From assembly GCF_000092505.1 (NCBI RefSeq), contig NC_014136.1, forward strand, positions 1,938,722 to 2,002,721: 64,000 nt of DNA, given 5' to 3'. The stretch comes from Leuconostoc kimchii IMSNU 11154. Lineage in GTDB: Bacteria > Bacillota > Bacilli > Lactobacillales > Lactobacillaceae. The first letter of the stretch is position 1. Each line of letters starts with the position of its first letter. Positions 47,565 to 56,586 of the stretch are shown piece by piece. The translations under genes and the position numbers were made by a program. Below the pieces are notes generated by a model that saw only the letters and a program-made list of their open reading frames with translations, ran no database searches and was not told where the DNA came from.

Positions 47565-48614
47565 ATGAAGGCAGCAGTATGGCATGATGTTAAGGATGTT
47601 CGCGTGGAAGATGTTGAGCTGAAACCAGCTAAGGATAATGAAGTAGTTGTCCGCGTTTCTTATGCAGGTATTTGTGGTAGTGATTTGCATGAATACCTTG
47701 AGGGACCAGTATTTATTCCTGTTGATAAACCGGATGAATTGACTGGTGGTCAGGCACCTCTGACAATGGGTCATGAATTCTCAGGCGTGATTGAAAAGAT
47801 TGGTACTGACGTGACACACTTTAAAGTGGGAGATCATGTGTCAATTAACCCAACTGTAACCAAGGGTGTATCATCAGATGATTTAGATGTTTATGATGGT
47901 TATAGCTTTATCGGGTTGAGCACAGATGGTGGATTTACATCGTTTGTCAATGTGCCAGAAGAAAATTTGTATCATTTGCCAGAAGATTTTTCATTGAAAT
48001 TGGCTGCTACAATTGAGCCAACAGCGGTTGCAGTGCAAGCTATTAAAGAAGGCGGCCTCAAATTTGGTGAAAAGGTTGTTATATTTGGTGCTGGCCCTAT
48101 AGGTGTTTTAGTAGCAGCCGCCGCAAAAGCAGCTGGTGCGACTAAAATTATTGCGGTTGATTTGTCAGAAGTGCGTCTTAATAAAGCCCTTGAGATGGGT
48201 GCTACTGATGTGATAAATCCTAGCCAAGTTAGTGATACGATTGCTGCCATTAAAGAAATTATTCCAAATGGTGCTGATGTTTCTTTCGAAGTTGCAGGCG
48301 TACAACCAACTTTCGAACAAGCTATCGATGCAACACGCGCACGTGGTACAGTAGTTATTGTATCAATATTTGCTAAGCCAATTGCCTTTGACCCAATGCA
48401 GTTAACAAATGCTGGTGTTAAATTAACATCAACAATTGCTTATTCAAAAGAGACATTCGAACAAACTGTCGAACTTGTCAGCAGTGGGCAGATTGATGTC
48501 AAACCTGTCATTACTGATGTTATTGAGTTAGATAATATTTTGTCAGATGGTTTTGAATCACTGACGCATGACAAATCACAAGCTAAAATTTTAGTTGATT
48601 TAACAAAAGAATAA
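47565..48614 (+). CDS. Zinc-type alcohol dehydrogenase, probably 2,3-butanediol dehydrogenase
   Basis: The product is 349 residues of the medium-chain dehydrogenase family. Catalytic zinc ligands lie in GICGSDLHEY and TMGHEFSG; the nucleotide motif is VIFGAGPIGVLVA. The LHEYLEGPVFIP stretch and overall layout match butanediol dehydrogenases. The lobe that usually has four structural zinc cysteines here reads PTVTKGVSSDDLDVYDG and has none. It would reduce acetoin or diacetyl in overflow metabolism. GGAGCAGC precedes the ATG. Substrate is inferred. Confidence 0.83.
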   Translation: MKAAVWHDVKDVRVEDVELKPAKDNEVVVRVSYAGICGSDLHEYLEGPVFIPVDKPDELTGGQAPLTMGHEFSGVIEKIGTDVTHFKVGDHVSINPTVTKGVSSDDLDVYDGYSFIGLSTDGGFTSFVNVPEENLYHLPEDFSLKLAATIEPTAVAVQAIKEGGLKFGEKVVIFGAGPIGVLVAAAAKAAGATKIIAVDLSEVRLNKALEMGATDVINPSQVSDTIAAIKEIIPNGADVSFEVAGVQPTFEQAIDATRARGTVVIVSIFAKPIAFDPMQLTNAGVKLTSTIAYSKETFEQTVELVSSGQIDVKPVITDVIELDNILSDGFESLTHDKSQAKILVDLTKE

Positions 48615-48616
48615 TC

Positions 48617-48655
48617 AAAAAGTAGTTAGTTCCTTTTGAAACTGACTACTTTTTA
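48617..48655 (+). terminator. Terminator after the Zn-dehydrogenase gene
   Basis: AAAAAGTAGTTAGTT pairs with AAACTGACTACTTTTT with one mismatch, then T. Confidence 0.75.
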
Positions 48656-48723
48656 ATCATTTTGAAAAATGTTAAAATTAAATCAACAATAGCTATTTTA
48701 TTTGATTTAGAAGGGAGAATACC

Positions 48724-49212
48724 ATGTCTGATGATGTATACCAATTTACTGTTACGACAGAGGACGGCAAAACTTATTCTTTGGATAAATTTCGTGGCCG
48801 TCCAATGATTATTGTAAATACTGCGACAAAATGTGGTTTTGCACCACAATTTTCAGATCTTGAAAAGATCTATCAAACCTATCAAGAACAGGGATTAGTT
48901 ATCTTAGGATTTCCTTCTAATCAGTTCAAGCAGGAGTTAGATTCTAGTCATGAAGCTGCCCAAGCTTGCCAATTAACTTACGGTGTGACATTTCCAATGC
49001 ACCAGTTGATTGCGGTTAATGGTAAAAATACCGATCCACTATTTAAATACCTCAAAAAAAATGCAGATAGTCCATTAGGAACCACGATTAAGTGGAATTT
49101 TACGAAATTTTTAGTTAATCGTGAAGGGCAAGTTATCAAACGTTTTGCTCCTAAAACGAATCCAGCTGATATGATACCAGATATTAAACGTGTTGTAGAT
49201 CAAACAGTTTAA
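48724..49212 (+). CDS. Glutathione peroxidase family protein
   Basis: The product is 162 residues. The peroxidatic Cys37 is in VNTATKCGFAPQF, and FPSNQF and WNFTKFLVNREG carry the Gln and Trp of the active site. It is a cysteine (not selenocysteine) enzyme that reduces peroxides, in many bacteria with thioredoxin. Single gene between two terminators; AAGGGAGAATA is its ribosome site. Confidence 0.93.
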   Translation: MSDDVYQFTVTTEDGKTYSLDKFRGRPMIIVNTATKCGFAPQFSDLEKIYQTYQEQGLVILGFPSNQFKQELDSSHEAAQACQLTYGVTFPMHQLIAVNGKNTDPLFKYLKKNADSPLGTTIKWNFTKFLVNREGQVIKRFAPKTNPADMIPDIKRVVDQTV

Positions 49213-49240
49213 GGTGTTTGATGTCATATTATATTAATTT

Positions 49241-49288
49241 GAAAAACAGAGAATCTGTTAAAAACATTAACAGGTTTTCTGTTTTTTT
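49241..49288 (+). terminator. Terminator after glutathione peroxidase gene
   Basis: AAAAACAGA and TCTGTTTTT form the outer stem, CTGTTA and TAACAG the inner one, followed by T. Confidence 0.7.
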
Positions 49289-49348
49289 ATATTTGGTTAC
49301 CTCATAGAGATATTTCGTATATAATAAATGATGTAGAAGGAGATATAT

Positions 49349-50347
49349 ATGAACATCTTGTCGTCTTGGCAGAAACGCCAATTGTATCGTTACTTTGTCT
49401 TACTGGTTATTATCTTACTCATTTTCTTTTTAAGACAGTTTATGTCTTTGTTGTTACTAACGATTATATTTTCTTATTTAGCTATCAATGCAGCTAAACG
49501 TCTATCCCGGTTTTTGAAGTTGTCGCGATCCTTTGCGATTGTGGCAGTTTATGCCATATTTATTGCAATTATTGCCTTATCAATCAATCACGGTGCGTCG
49601 ACAGTTGTACATCAAGTGAAAAGTATGATCACATTGACAATGGATTCCAGTTGGCATGCGAATGGCTTTTTGAAAGACATTTATAAAAATATCCACCAGT
49701 ACATTAATTCACTTAACACCGATCAATTGATTTCCAAAGGCTTCTCACAATTAAATCAAGTAGGACATGTGCTTTACGAATTAGTCCTGGCGCTCTTGTT
49801 TAGCTTTATATTTAGTATGACCTATCCACAGCTAAAATCATGGTCTCTAAATTTTTTACACAGCCCCTATAAAAAATTTTTTGGTGAGTTTTACATCATT
49901 GTCCATCGCTTTATTATTATTTTAGGACGTTTGTTTGAAGTGCAATTGCTGATTGGTGTAATTAACACGATAGCCATGGTTATTGTCCTTTACTTTTTAC
50001 ATTTTCCTTATCTGATCGGTTTTACAATTTTGATTTTTATCTTAGGATTAATTCCTGTCTTTGGTGTGGTTATTTCCTTAGTACCATTAGCAATTACAGC
50101 GTTTATCATCGGTAATTGGCATACAGTTTTGATTATTTTAATCGCAGTAGCATGTATTCACTTTCTTGAATCTTATTTTTTACATCCACATTTTATGTCA
50201 CAACGAACACATATGCCAATACTGGTTATTTTGCTGAACTTGATTATTATGGAAAAAATATTTGGTGTGTGGGGGTTGGTTATTGGATTACCTATTTTAA
50301 CTTTTTTGTTAGATTTTTTCCGCATTCAAAAATTTCACAGTCAATAA
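49349..50347 (+). CDS. AI-2E family transporter (PerM-like)
   Basis: The product is 332 residues with about seven or eight membrane helices. The C-terminal half has GLIPVFGVVISLVPLAITAF and the segment LESYFLHPHFMSQRTHMPILVILL, family hallmarks. Members export AI-2, ions or other small molecules; the substrate cannot be told here. AGAAGGAGAT is a strong ribosome site. A TATAAT-like element (TATATAATA, 49317-49325) lies close upstream. Confidence 0.88.
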   Translation: MNILSSWQKRQLYRYFVLLVIILLIFFLRQFMSLLLLTIIFSYLAINAAKRLSRFLKLSRSFAIVAVYAIFIAIIALSINHGASTVVHQVKSMITLTMDSSWHANGFLKDIYKNIHQYINSLNTDQLISKGFSQLNQVGHVLYELVLALLFSFIFSMTYPQLKSWSLNFLHSPYKKFFGEFYIIVHRFIIILGRLFEVQLLIGVINTIAMVIVLYFLHFPYLIGFTILIFILGLIPVFGVVISLVPLAITAFIIGNWHTVLIILIAVACIHFLESYFLHPHFMSQRTHMPILVILLNLIIMEKIFGVWGLVIGLPILTFLLDFFRIQKFHSQ

Positions 50348-50459
50348 CAGTATGAATTGGATTGGTAAGGCATATGAATTATTTTACAAGCGAATTAACT
50401 GCATGATGAAAAAAATTATTATATAATGGCTCCTATAAGCAGTGAAGGAGATAAATTTT

Positions 50460-51380
50460 ATGCTAATGGATCCAGAACAGGTAACAAAAGTAAATTTTCA
50501 GGCAAGCAAATTAGGTATTGGTACCAATAAAGTAGGCGGGCACAATTTATTTGACGGTTTGGATGATCATAACGGTTATGAGGTTATTAAAGAAGCCTTA
50601 GATTCTGGGATCCAGATGATTGATACTGCTTATATGTATGGCCTAGGTCGCTCTGAACAAATCATTGGTGAAGCCATTAAAGGCTATCCAAGAGAAAATT
50701 TTAAAATTGCAACAAAAGCGGCTCAAGATCCAGATAATCATTTATCATTGAATAACGATCCCGCTTTTTTGAAAAAGGCTGTTGACGATGCATTACGTCG
50801 ACTCCAAACAGATTACATTGACATTTTCTATATTCACTTCCCAGATGAAAGAACGCCTAAAGATGAGGCAGTGGCAGCATTAAATGAGTTGAAAAACACA
50901 GGTAAGATCCGAGCAATTGGCGTGTCTAATTTCAATTTATTGCAAATTAAAGAAGCCAATAAAAATGGCCAAGTAGATTATGTTGAGGATCATTATAATC
51001 TTGTGCATCGTGACGTTGAAAAGACAATCTGGCCATATCTAAAAGAGAATCATATTCAATTTGTGCCTTATTTTCCGTTAGCGTCAGGGCTATTGACTGG
51101 AAAATATACAGCGCAGGATACGACCCAGTTCAGTGAATGGTCAACTGAGTCTTTTGAGGTCATCATTAATAATCTAAAGAAAATCAAACCAATCTCGGAA
51201 AAACACCAGGCAACAATCGCACAAACTGTTGTAGCTTGGTATATTGCTAATCCAGAAATTAGTGCTGTTATACCTGGCGCTCGTTTGCCTGAACAAGTAG
51301 CTAATAACGTGGCTGCTTTAAAAGTAACCTTGTCACCACAAGAATATCAAACAATTGATCAATTATTTGGTCAATTCTAA
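50460..51380 (+). CDS. Aldo/keto reductase
   Basis: The product is 306 residues from ATG 50460 with AAGGAG upstream; the in-frame GTG at 50442 is inside that site. Family features: DTAYMYGLGRSEQIIGEA with catalytic Asp and Tyr, KIATKAA with Lys, and IHFPDE. NADPH-dependent reduction of aldehydes is expected. It stands alone; TATAAT at about 50422 may be its -10. The true substrate is unknown. Confidence 0.9.
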   Translation: MLMDPEQVTKVNFQASKLGIGTNKVGGHNLFDGLDDHNGYEVIKEALDSGIQMIDTAYMYGLGRSEQIIGEAIKGYPRENFKIATKAAQDPDNHLSLNNDPAFLKKAVDDALRRLQTDYIDIFYIHFPDERTPKDEAVAALNELKNTGKIRAIGVSNFNLLQIKEANKNGQVDYVEDHYNLVHRDVEKTIWPYLKENHIQFVPYFPLASGLLTGKYTAQDTTQFSEWSTESFEVIINNLKKIKPISEKHQATIAQTVVAWYIANPEISAVIPGARLPEQVANNVAALKVTLSPQEYQTIDQLFGQF

Positions 51381-51390
51381 CATAGCAAAC

Positions 51391-51421
51391 AAAACAAGCT
51401 TTTTGATAGGCTTGTTTTTTT
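51391..51421 (+). terminator. Terminator after aldo/keto reductase gene
   Basis: AAAACAAGC and GCTTGTTTT pair around a 10-nt loop, followed by T. Confidence 0.8.
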
Positions 51422-51527
51422 GTGGCAGAAATAGTAATCATTAAGCAAGTTTAAGGTTGTTTACATATTAGCAGTTTTCTTCACTTGATTGTTACGCGAT
51501 AAAGATACGATATTTACATGAACTTGC

Positions 51528-51567
51528 TATAGTGGGTTTGTTAACAAAGCTAATTAACATCGATGTT
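51528..51567. promoter_or_regulatory. ugp operon -10 with two tandem palindromes
   Basis: TATAGT at 51528-51533 is a possible -10. Directly after it lie two 12-bp perfect palindromes, TTTGTTAACAAA (51537-51548) and AACATCGATGTT (51556-51567). Their centres are 19 bp apart. Their position after the -10 suggests repressor binding. No regulator gene is adjacent. Confidence 0.45.
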
Positions 51568-51593
51568 CAATGAAAGAGGGAATATAAGCGCAA

Positions 51594-52670
51594 ATGTCTA
51601 TTGAACTACAGCACATAAAAAAGACTTATGATAATGGTGAGGAAGTCTTAACCGATATTAACGCGATAATTGAGGACGGTCAATTTTATATTTTGGTTGG
51701 CGCCTCAGGATCTGGGAAAAGTACTATTCTTAACGCAGTTGCAGGATTTTTAACAATTGACTCAGGACAGGTTATCATAAATCATCAAGATGTGACGACT
51801 TTACCACCTAAGAATAGACGTTTATCAATGGTTTTTCAAAACTATGCTTTGATGCCTAATCTAACAGTTTCAGAAAATATTATTTTTGGCTTGTCGGCCC
51901 GGCATGTTAGTAAGGAAATTAAAGCACAAAAGCTACGTGAAGCATTAAGTTTAGTTCATTTAGAAGACTATCAAGATAAGCGACCGGGAAGTTTGTCAGG
52001 TGGACAAAGGCAACGTGTCTCACTTGCGAGAGCGTTGGTTTCTGAGGCTAAAATTGTTTTAATGGATGAACCGTTATCTAATCTAGATGCAAAACTGAGA
52101 GCAGAGATGAGAAAAGAGATACGGACATTACAACAACAATTAGGATTAACTGTTATATATGTGACACATGACCAAACTGAAGCCATGACAATGGGTGATC
52201 AAGTCATGTTATTGAATCAGGGCAAAATTGAACAAATCGGTGCACCACTCGAACTTTACAATCATCCCGCCAATACATTCGTTGCTGATTTTTTTGGCTC
52301 GCCAGCTATTAATTTATTAGCCGTTGAAATTGATCAGAATAGGCTCACGTTAAGCAATGGCATAACAGTACCACTTAACAGCTCGATTAAAAGTGGCTCG
52401 TACCAAATTGGCATTCGACCAGAAAATGTTATTATAACACCGACAGGACGATTTTCAGGTGAGATTACTCAAATTGAACCTTTGGGCGATGGAACAAACA
52501 TTGCGATTGACATGAAGTTGCCCGACTTAATAAGAATAAAATTGAATGAACAAACAACACACCAACTTGGTGATTCGGTAGCATTTGATTTATTAAACGC
52601 GAAAGCTATGATTTTTAATTCTGATGGTCAACTCATAGATATTGGAAAAGAATCATTGATGGTGGGGTAA
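51594..52670 (+). CDS. ugpC: Sugar/glycerol-3-phosphate type ABC transporter ATPase
   Basis: The product is 358 residues of the MalK/MsmK/UgpC group: Walker A GASGSGKST, signature LSGGQRQRVSLARAL, Walker B VLMDEPLSNLD, and a C-terminal regulatory OB-type domain (YQIGIRPENV). It energises uptake through the two permeases encoded next. GAGGG lies 13 nt before the ATG. First gene of a four-gene operon; its stop directly precedes the next ATG. Assignment as UgpC rests on the binding protein; such ATPases are often shared among transporters. Confidence 0.88.
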   Translation: MSIELQHIKKTYDNGEEVLTDINAIIEDGQFYILVGASGSGKSTILNAVAGFLTIDSGQVIINHQDVTTLPPKNRRLSMVFQNYALMPNLTVSENIIFGLSARHVSKEIKAQKLREALSLVHLEDYQDKRPGSLSGGQRQRVSLARALVSEAKIVLMDEPLSNLDAKLRAEMRKEIRTLQQQLGLTVIYVTHDQTEAMTMGDQVMLLNQGKIEQIGAPLELYNHPANTFVADFFGSPAINLLAVEIDQNRLTLSNGITVPLNSSIKSGSYQIGIRPENVIITPTGRFSGEITQIEPLGDGTNIAIDMKLPDLIRIKLNEQTTHQLGDSVAFDLLNAKAMIFNSDGQLIDIGKESLMVG

Positions 52671-53612
52671 ATGATGATTAGTCAGACACGCCATCAAACA
52701 CAACGAGGTCAACCGAAGACCAAGGTCACAAAACCAAGATATAGGCAAAATACATTAGGTTTTCTACTACTACTACCGTCTATTTTAGTTCTCAGCGTGT
52801 TTGTATTTTATCCAATGGTTAAAACATTTTGGCTCAGTACAGAACTAACAGATTTGGCAGGCCATCCGATTAAGTTTATTGGGTTAAGGAATTTTCGCAA
52901 TTTGATGTTATCGGATAGTTTCATGACATCGTTTACTGTGACGGTCATTTTCGTTGTCTTAACAACATTTTTGACAATTATAATATCTTATGTATTAGCG
53001 ATGTTTGCTAGTCAACGCATCCGCGGTATCGCTATTTTCAGAACCATATTTTCGTCAACTATGGGCGTTTCGGTCACAGTAGCTTCAATTTTATGGTTGT
53101 TTATATTTAATCCGCAAATTGGCTTGTTGAGTAAATTATTATCCTTGTTACATTTACCACCAATCAACTGGTTGTCTGATCCAATTTGGTCATTAGTAGC
53201 CATTATTGGTACGACTGTTTGGATGAATATTGGTTTTGCTTTCTTAGTGTTGCTAGGCGCTATCCAAGCAATTCCAGAAGATTTGTATCGCGTTGCAGAT
53301 TTGGATGGTGCCTCTAAATGGTTACGGTTGCGTAAAATCACGTTGCCTGGTACAAAACCAACGACATTTTTTGTGACAGTGGTTACCCTGATTAATGCGT
53401 TTCAAACATTTGGACAGGTAGATATTTTAACAGCAGGTGGACCAGATTATCATACTAATTTATTAGTTTATGCGATTTATCAAGATGCTTTTGTTAATCA
53501 CAGCGTGGGTCGGGCTAGTGCACAATCAGTTATTTTGACGCTGATTATTATGTTATGTACGGTGATTCAATTTCGAGTTAATAAGAGAAGGGCGGATAAA
53601 AATGCAAAGTAA
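52671..53612 (+). CDS. ugpA: ABC transporter permease (UgpA-like)
   Basis: The product is 313 residues with six membrane helices after a basic N-terminal tail. The cytoplasmic EAA loop reads EDLYRVADLDGASKWLRLRK, which couples to the ATPase. It begins right after the ugpC stop and overlaps the next permease gene by 11 bp. Substrate is given by the binding protein: UgpB-like, so glycerol-3-phosphate or glycerophosphodiesters. Confidence 0.85.
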   Translation: MMISQTRHQTQRGQPKTKVTKPRYRQNTLGFLLLLPSILVLSVFVFYPMVKTFWLSTELTDLAGHPIKFIGLRNFRNLMLSDSFMTSFTVTVIFVVLTTFLTIIISYVLAMFASQRIRGIAIFRTIFSSTMGVSVTVASILWLFIFNPQIGLLSKLLSLLHLPPINWLSDPIWSLVAIIGTTVWMNIGFAFLVLLGAIQAIPEDLYRVADLDGASKWLRLRKITLPGTKPTTFFVTVVTLINAFQTFGQVDILTAGGPDYHTNLLVYAIYQDAFVNHSVGRASAQSVILTLIIMLCTVIQFRVNKRRADKNAK

Positions 53613-54420
53613 CGCCATTCAAAAAGCCATACGGTTTACTGGATTGATAGTTATAGCCATTGTTCTGATGCTACCATTGCTATTGGGATTATCCTTAAGC
53701 TTGTCATCCAGCGCGTCCATTTCTCAAGGTAGGTTAATTCCCAACCATCTAGTATTCAGTAATTACGTTCAGGTATTTACAACGACGCCGATGTTGAAGT
53801 ATTTGGCGCACAGCCTTGTTGTTTCAGGGTTAGTCATGATTGGTCAGGTCATATTGTCAATTATGGCAGCATTTGCTTTTGTATTTTTAAATTTTCGGTT
53901 TAAAAAAACGATCTTCGTGCTATTCCTCAGTACTATGATGTTACCTTTTGAAGCACAAATTATTCCGAATTTTGTCACCATGCGCGATTTGAATTTACTA
54001 AATACCTATGCTTCTATTGGGTTACCATTTCTAGCATCAGCATTTGGTACTTTTATGATCAAAACTAGTTTTGAACAAGTGCCACTGGAATTAAAGCAGC
54101 TAAGCGATGTTGAAGGACTAACCCAATTTCAATTCGCGACGCGTGTCGTTATCCCCTATACCAAAGTCAATATTATCACGTTTGCTTTGTACAGTTTTTT
54201 AACAAATTGGAATATGTACCTGTGGCCTTTGATTGCAACGACAAATGACAAAGTGCGTACGGTACAAATTGGTTTACGTCAACTTCGGTCACAAGATACG
54301 GCTAGTAATTGGGGATTAATCATGGCTGTAACCATTATTTCAGTCATCCCGACCTTATTAATTATATTGTTAGGTCAAAAATATTTTAAAAAAGGCCTGA
54401 CTAATGGCGTGATTAAATAA
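53602..54420 (+). CDS. ugpE: ABC transporter permease (UgpE-like)
   Basis: The product is 272 residues with six membrane helices and an EAA loop (LELKQLSDVEGLTQFQF). It would pair with the preceding permease as a heterodimer. Translation is coupled to ugpA by an 11-bp overlap. The end has the usual FFKKGL-like tail, here YFKKGLTNGVIK. Confidence 0.85.
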   Translation: MQSNAIQKAIRFTGLIVIAIVLMLPLLLGLSLSLSSSASISQGRLIPNHLVFSNYVQVFTTTPMLKYLAHSLVVSGLVMIGQVILSIMAAFAFVFLNFRFKKTIFVLFLSTMMLPFEAQIIPNFVTMRDLNLLNTYASIGLPFLASAFGTFMIKTSFEQVPLELKQLSDVEGLTQFQFATRVVIPYTKVNIITFALYSFLTNWNMYLWPLIATTNDKVRTVQIGLRQLRSQDTASNWGLIMAVTIISVIPTLLIILLGQKYFKKGLTNGVIK

Positions 54421-54482
54421 ATTTTTGATAGGTTATCTCGTAGTTTAGAAAATAAGTCAAATTAAAAAGGACAAATCTAATC

Positions 54483-55811
54483 ATGTTACAAAAAATAGCA
54501 AAGTATGCCGCCTTGACAACAATCGGACTATCTGCCATTGTGCCATTGACACAGATCCATGCAGACACGACTAGTCGTCAGAATGTTGTCTTTTGGCATT
54601 CTATGACTGGTCAGAATGCAACAGCTATTAACCGCGTTGTCGATGACTTTAATGCTTCTCAGACTAAGTATAAAGTTATTCCGGAATTTCAAGGACAGTA
54701 TGTTGAAGCATTGCCTAAATTTCTTTCAGTTGGCGGTACCAAGAAGGCACCCGATTTGTTTCAATCGAACGAAATATCAACGAAACAATTATCAACGTCA
54801 GGTATGATCGAACCAATGCAAACACTCATTAAAAAATATCATTACAATACTAAAAATTTACGAAAAAACATTTTGAATTACTACACGATTGATGGCAAAC
54901 TTTACTCTATGCCTTTCAACTCAAGTGCACCAGTGTTGTATTATAATAAAGACGCCTTCAAAAATGCTGGTATTGATAACTTACCGCAAAGACCGACATA
55001 TGATCAGGTAACTGAAGCAGCCAAAAAATTAAAGGAAAAATCAGGCAAGGCAAGGTTGTCAATTTTACCTTATGGTTGGACTTTTGAGGAATTGTTGGCC
55101 AATCAGAAACAAACTTTAGTGAATCATGGTAATGGGCGCACTAAAACTGCTACAAAAGCAACTTTTAACAATAAAGCTGGCAAGAACATCTTAAATTGGA
55201 TTAAAACAAATGCTGATGCAGGGACGCTCGTTGATTATGGTACTGGTGCTAACGCTGGTGATACTGAATTATCAGCATTTACATCAAATCAAATTGACAT
55301 GTTTATTAATTCCTCTGCATCACTGGGTAATATTAAAAAAGATGCAAAGTTCAATGTTGGTGTAACCTACTTGCCAAATCCTAAGGGTGTGAAAGCAAAC
55401 GGGGTTGTTATTGGTGGTGCAAGTATTTGGTTGTCAAAAGGTAAGTCAACCAAATCCCAGAAAGGGGCTTTTGAATTTTTGAAATTTGCAACATCGGTCA
55501 AAGAGCAAGCACAATGGTCAATCGATACTGGATATTTTGCTGTGAATAATAAATCTTATGATACAAAGGCATTAACTGATGCCTTTAAGGAAACCCCAAT
55601 TTTGGCGGCACCTGTGTCACAGTTAAAAGCAACGACAATTAATAAAGCAAGTGCAGGCGCTTTAATTACTGCGATGCCAAAGGAACGTATTAACACGCAA
55701 AACGCTATGGAAAACGTTATTAATGGTAAAGACGTCGACTCAGAACTCGCTAAAGCTGAAAAACAAACCACTGCAGATATTAAAGCAGCAAATGAACAAT
55801 CAGGTGAGTAA
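54483..55811 (+). CDS. ugpB: Extracellular binding protein, UgpB-like, without lipobox
   Basis: The product is 442 residues. UgpB traits: VVFWHSMTGQNATAINRVVD, MPFNSSAPVLYYNKDAFKNAG and VIGGASIWLSKGKS, all close to the glycerol-3-phosphate binding protein of enteric bacteria. It begins with a Sec signal (residues 1-27) ending IHADTT; no cysteine follows, so it has no lipoprotein anchor although Gram-positive binding proteins usually do. It may be released, held by its uncut signal, or bound otherwise. Last gene of the operon; AAGGACAAAT precedes the ATG. Confidence 0.87.
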   Translation: MLQKIAKYAALTTIGLSAIVPLTQIHADTTSRQNVVFWHSMTGQNATAINRVVDDFNASQTKYKVIPEFQGQYVEALPKFLSVGGTKKAPDLFQSNEISTKQLSTSGMIEPMQTLIKKYHYNTKNLRKNILNYYTIDGKLYSMPFNSSAPVLYYNKDAFKNAGIDNLPQRPTYDQVTEAAKKLKEKSGKARLSILPYGWTFEELLANQKQTLVNHGNGRTKTATKATFNNKAGKNILNWIKTNADAGTLVDYGTGANAGDTELSAFTSNQIDMFINSSASLGNIKKDAKFNVGVTYLPNPKGVKANGVVIGGASIWLSKGKSTKSQKGAFEFLKFATSVKEQAQWSIDTGYFAVNNKSYDTKALTDAFKETPILAAPVSQLKATTINKASAGALITAMPKERINTQNAMENVINGKDVDSELAKAEKQTTADIKAANEQSGE

Positions 55812-55833
55812 TAGATAAAAAATAGTGTTACAA

Positions 55834-55875
55834 AAAACCAATGATTGGTTGATAATAATCATTGGTCTTTTGTTT
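55834..55875 (+). terminator. Terminator of ugp operon
   Basis: ACCAATGATT and AATCATTGGT are exact complements around 10 nt; T-rich sequence follows. Confidence 0.75.
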
Positions 55876-55998
55876 TATTTGATCGGTTTTTTTATCATAA
55901 AAATCTGAAAATAGCATGCATGATTGACTTTACAAGTGATATATTTACGTCCAAAAATCCCCTGTATATCATTCAGTCGATTATGGTATAATGTATAT

Positions 55999-56400
55999 AT
56001 GACATACGAATTAGATAGAAATCAGCATTCAGTTTTTTCACTCCATTACCATCTTGTGATGGTTGTGAGACAACGTCGTGGAGTAATTGATCATACTGTT
56101 TCAGTCCGACTACAAGAAATTTTTGAGCATATTAGCCCTAATTATGCCATATCATTGCAAAATTGGCATAGTGATATTGATTACGTTTATGTGTATTTCA
56201 AAGCCGAACCTAAAACAGAATTGAGTAAATTTATCAACGCCTACAAATCAGCAAGTTCACGATTAATAAAAAAGGAATTCGTACATATGAAAGAAAGCCT
56301 CTTTGAAGAAACATTTTGGTCACATTCATATGCACTGATGTCTTCTGGCACACTATCCGATGAGACTATCCAAAATTACGTTGCTACGCAAAGGCACTAA
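55999..56400 (+). CDS. IS200/IS605 TnpA-like protein lacking the HUH histidines
   Basis: The product is 133 residues from ATG 55999, the size of Y1 transposase TnpA. HSVFSLHYHLVMVVRQRR and SKFINAYKSASSRLIKKEF match the family. Catalytic Tyr127 (ETIQNYVATQ) and Gln131 are kept, but the metal-binding HUH motif, normally His-x-His, is replaced by Tyr62-Val-Tyr64 (DYVYVYF). So strand nicking should fail or work differently. There is no tnpB nearby and no clear end hairpins. An extended -10 (TGGTATAAT, 55985-55993) leads into it. Dead element or domesticated protein. Confidence 0.8.
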   Translation: MTYELDRNQHSVFSLHYHLVMVVRQRRGVIDHTVSVRLQEIFEHISPNYAISLQNWHSDIDYVYVYFKAEPKTELSKFINAYKSASSRLIKKEFVHMKESLFEETFWSHSYALMSSGTLSDETIQNYVATQRH

Positions 56401-56586
56401 GTTAACTAATCGACTTGTTTAGGGCGCCCTATAGGATTTCTATGTCATATCTATATTCGAATAACTAGTTAATAGCTAACTAGTAGGTTACTTAAAATAA
56501 TTATACGCTGGGAAAACGTGTAATATCCAAATGATAGGTTTGGTTGGTAAGCTTCCCATAATAGCACATTTCAAGGAGGATTTTAA
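56401..56586. other. Intergenic stretch with a hairpin
   Basis: ACTAGTTA (56464-56471) and TAACTAGT (56477-56484) form an 8-bp hairpin about 64 nt after the TnpA-like stop. It could be a right-end subterminal hairpin of an IS200 element or a weak terminator. The P-type ATPase ribosome site AAGGAGG closes the gap. Confidence 0.4.

Noticed and set aside
51541..51559. Two TTAACA words as PhoP boxes before the ugp operon
   Set aside because: Only two copies, located after the -10, and they are better explained as parts of the two palindromes.
56464..56484. Hairpin as right end of an IS200 element
   Set aside because: No matching left-end hairpin was found upstream of the TnpA-like gene, so element borders cannot be claimed.
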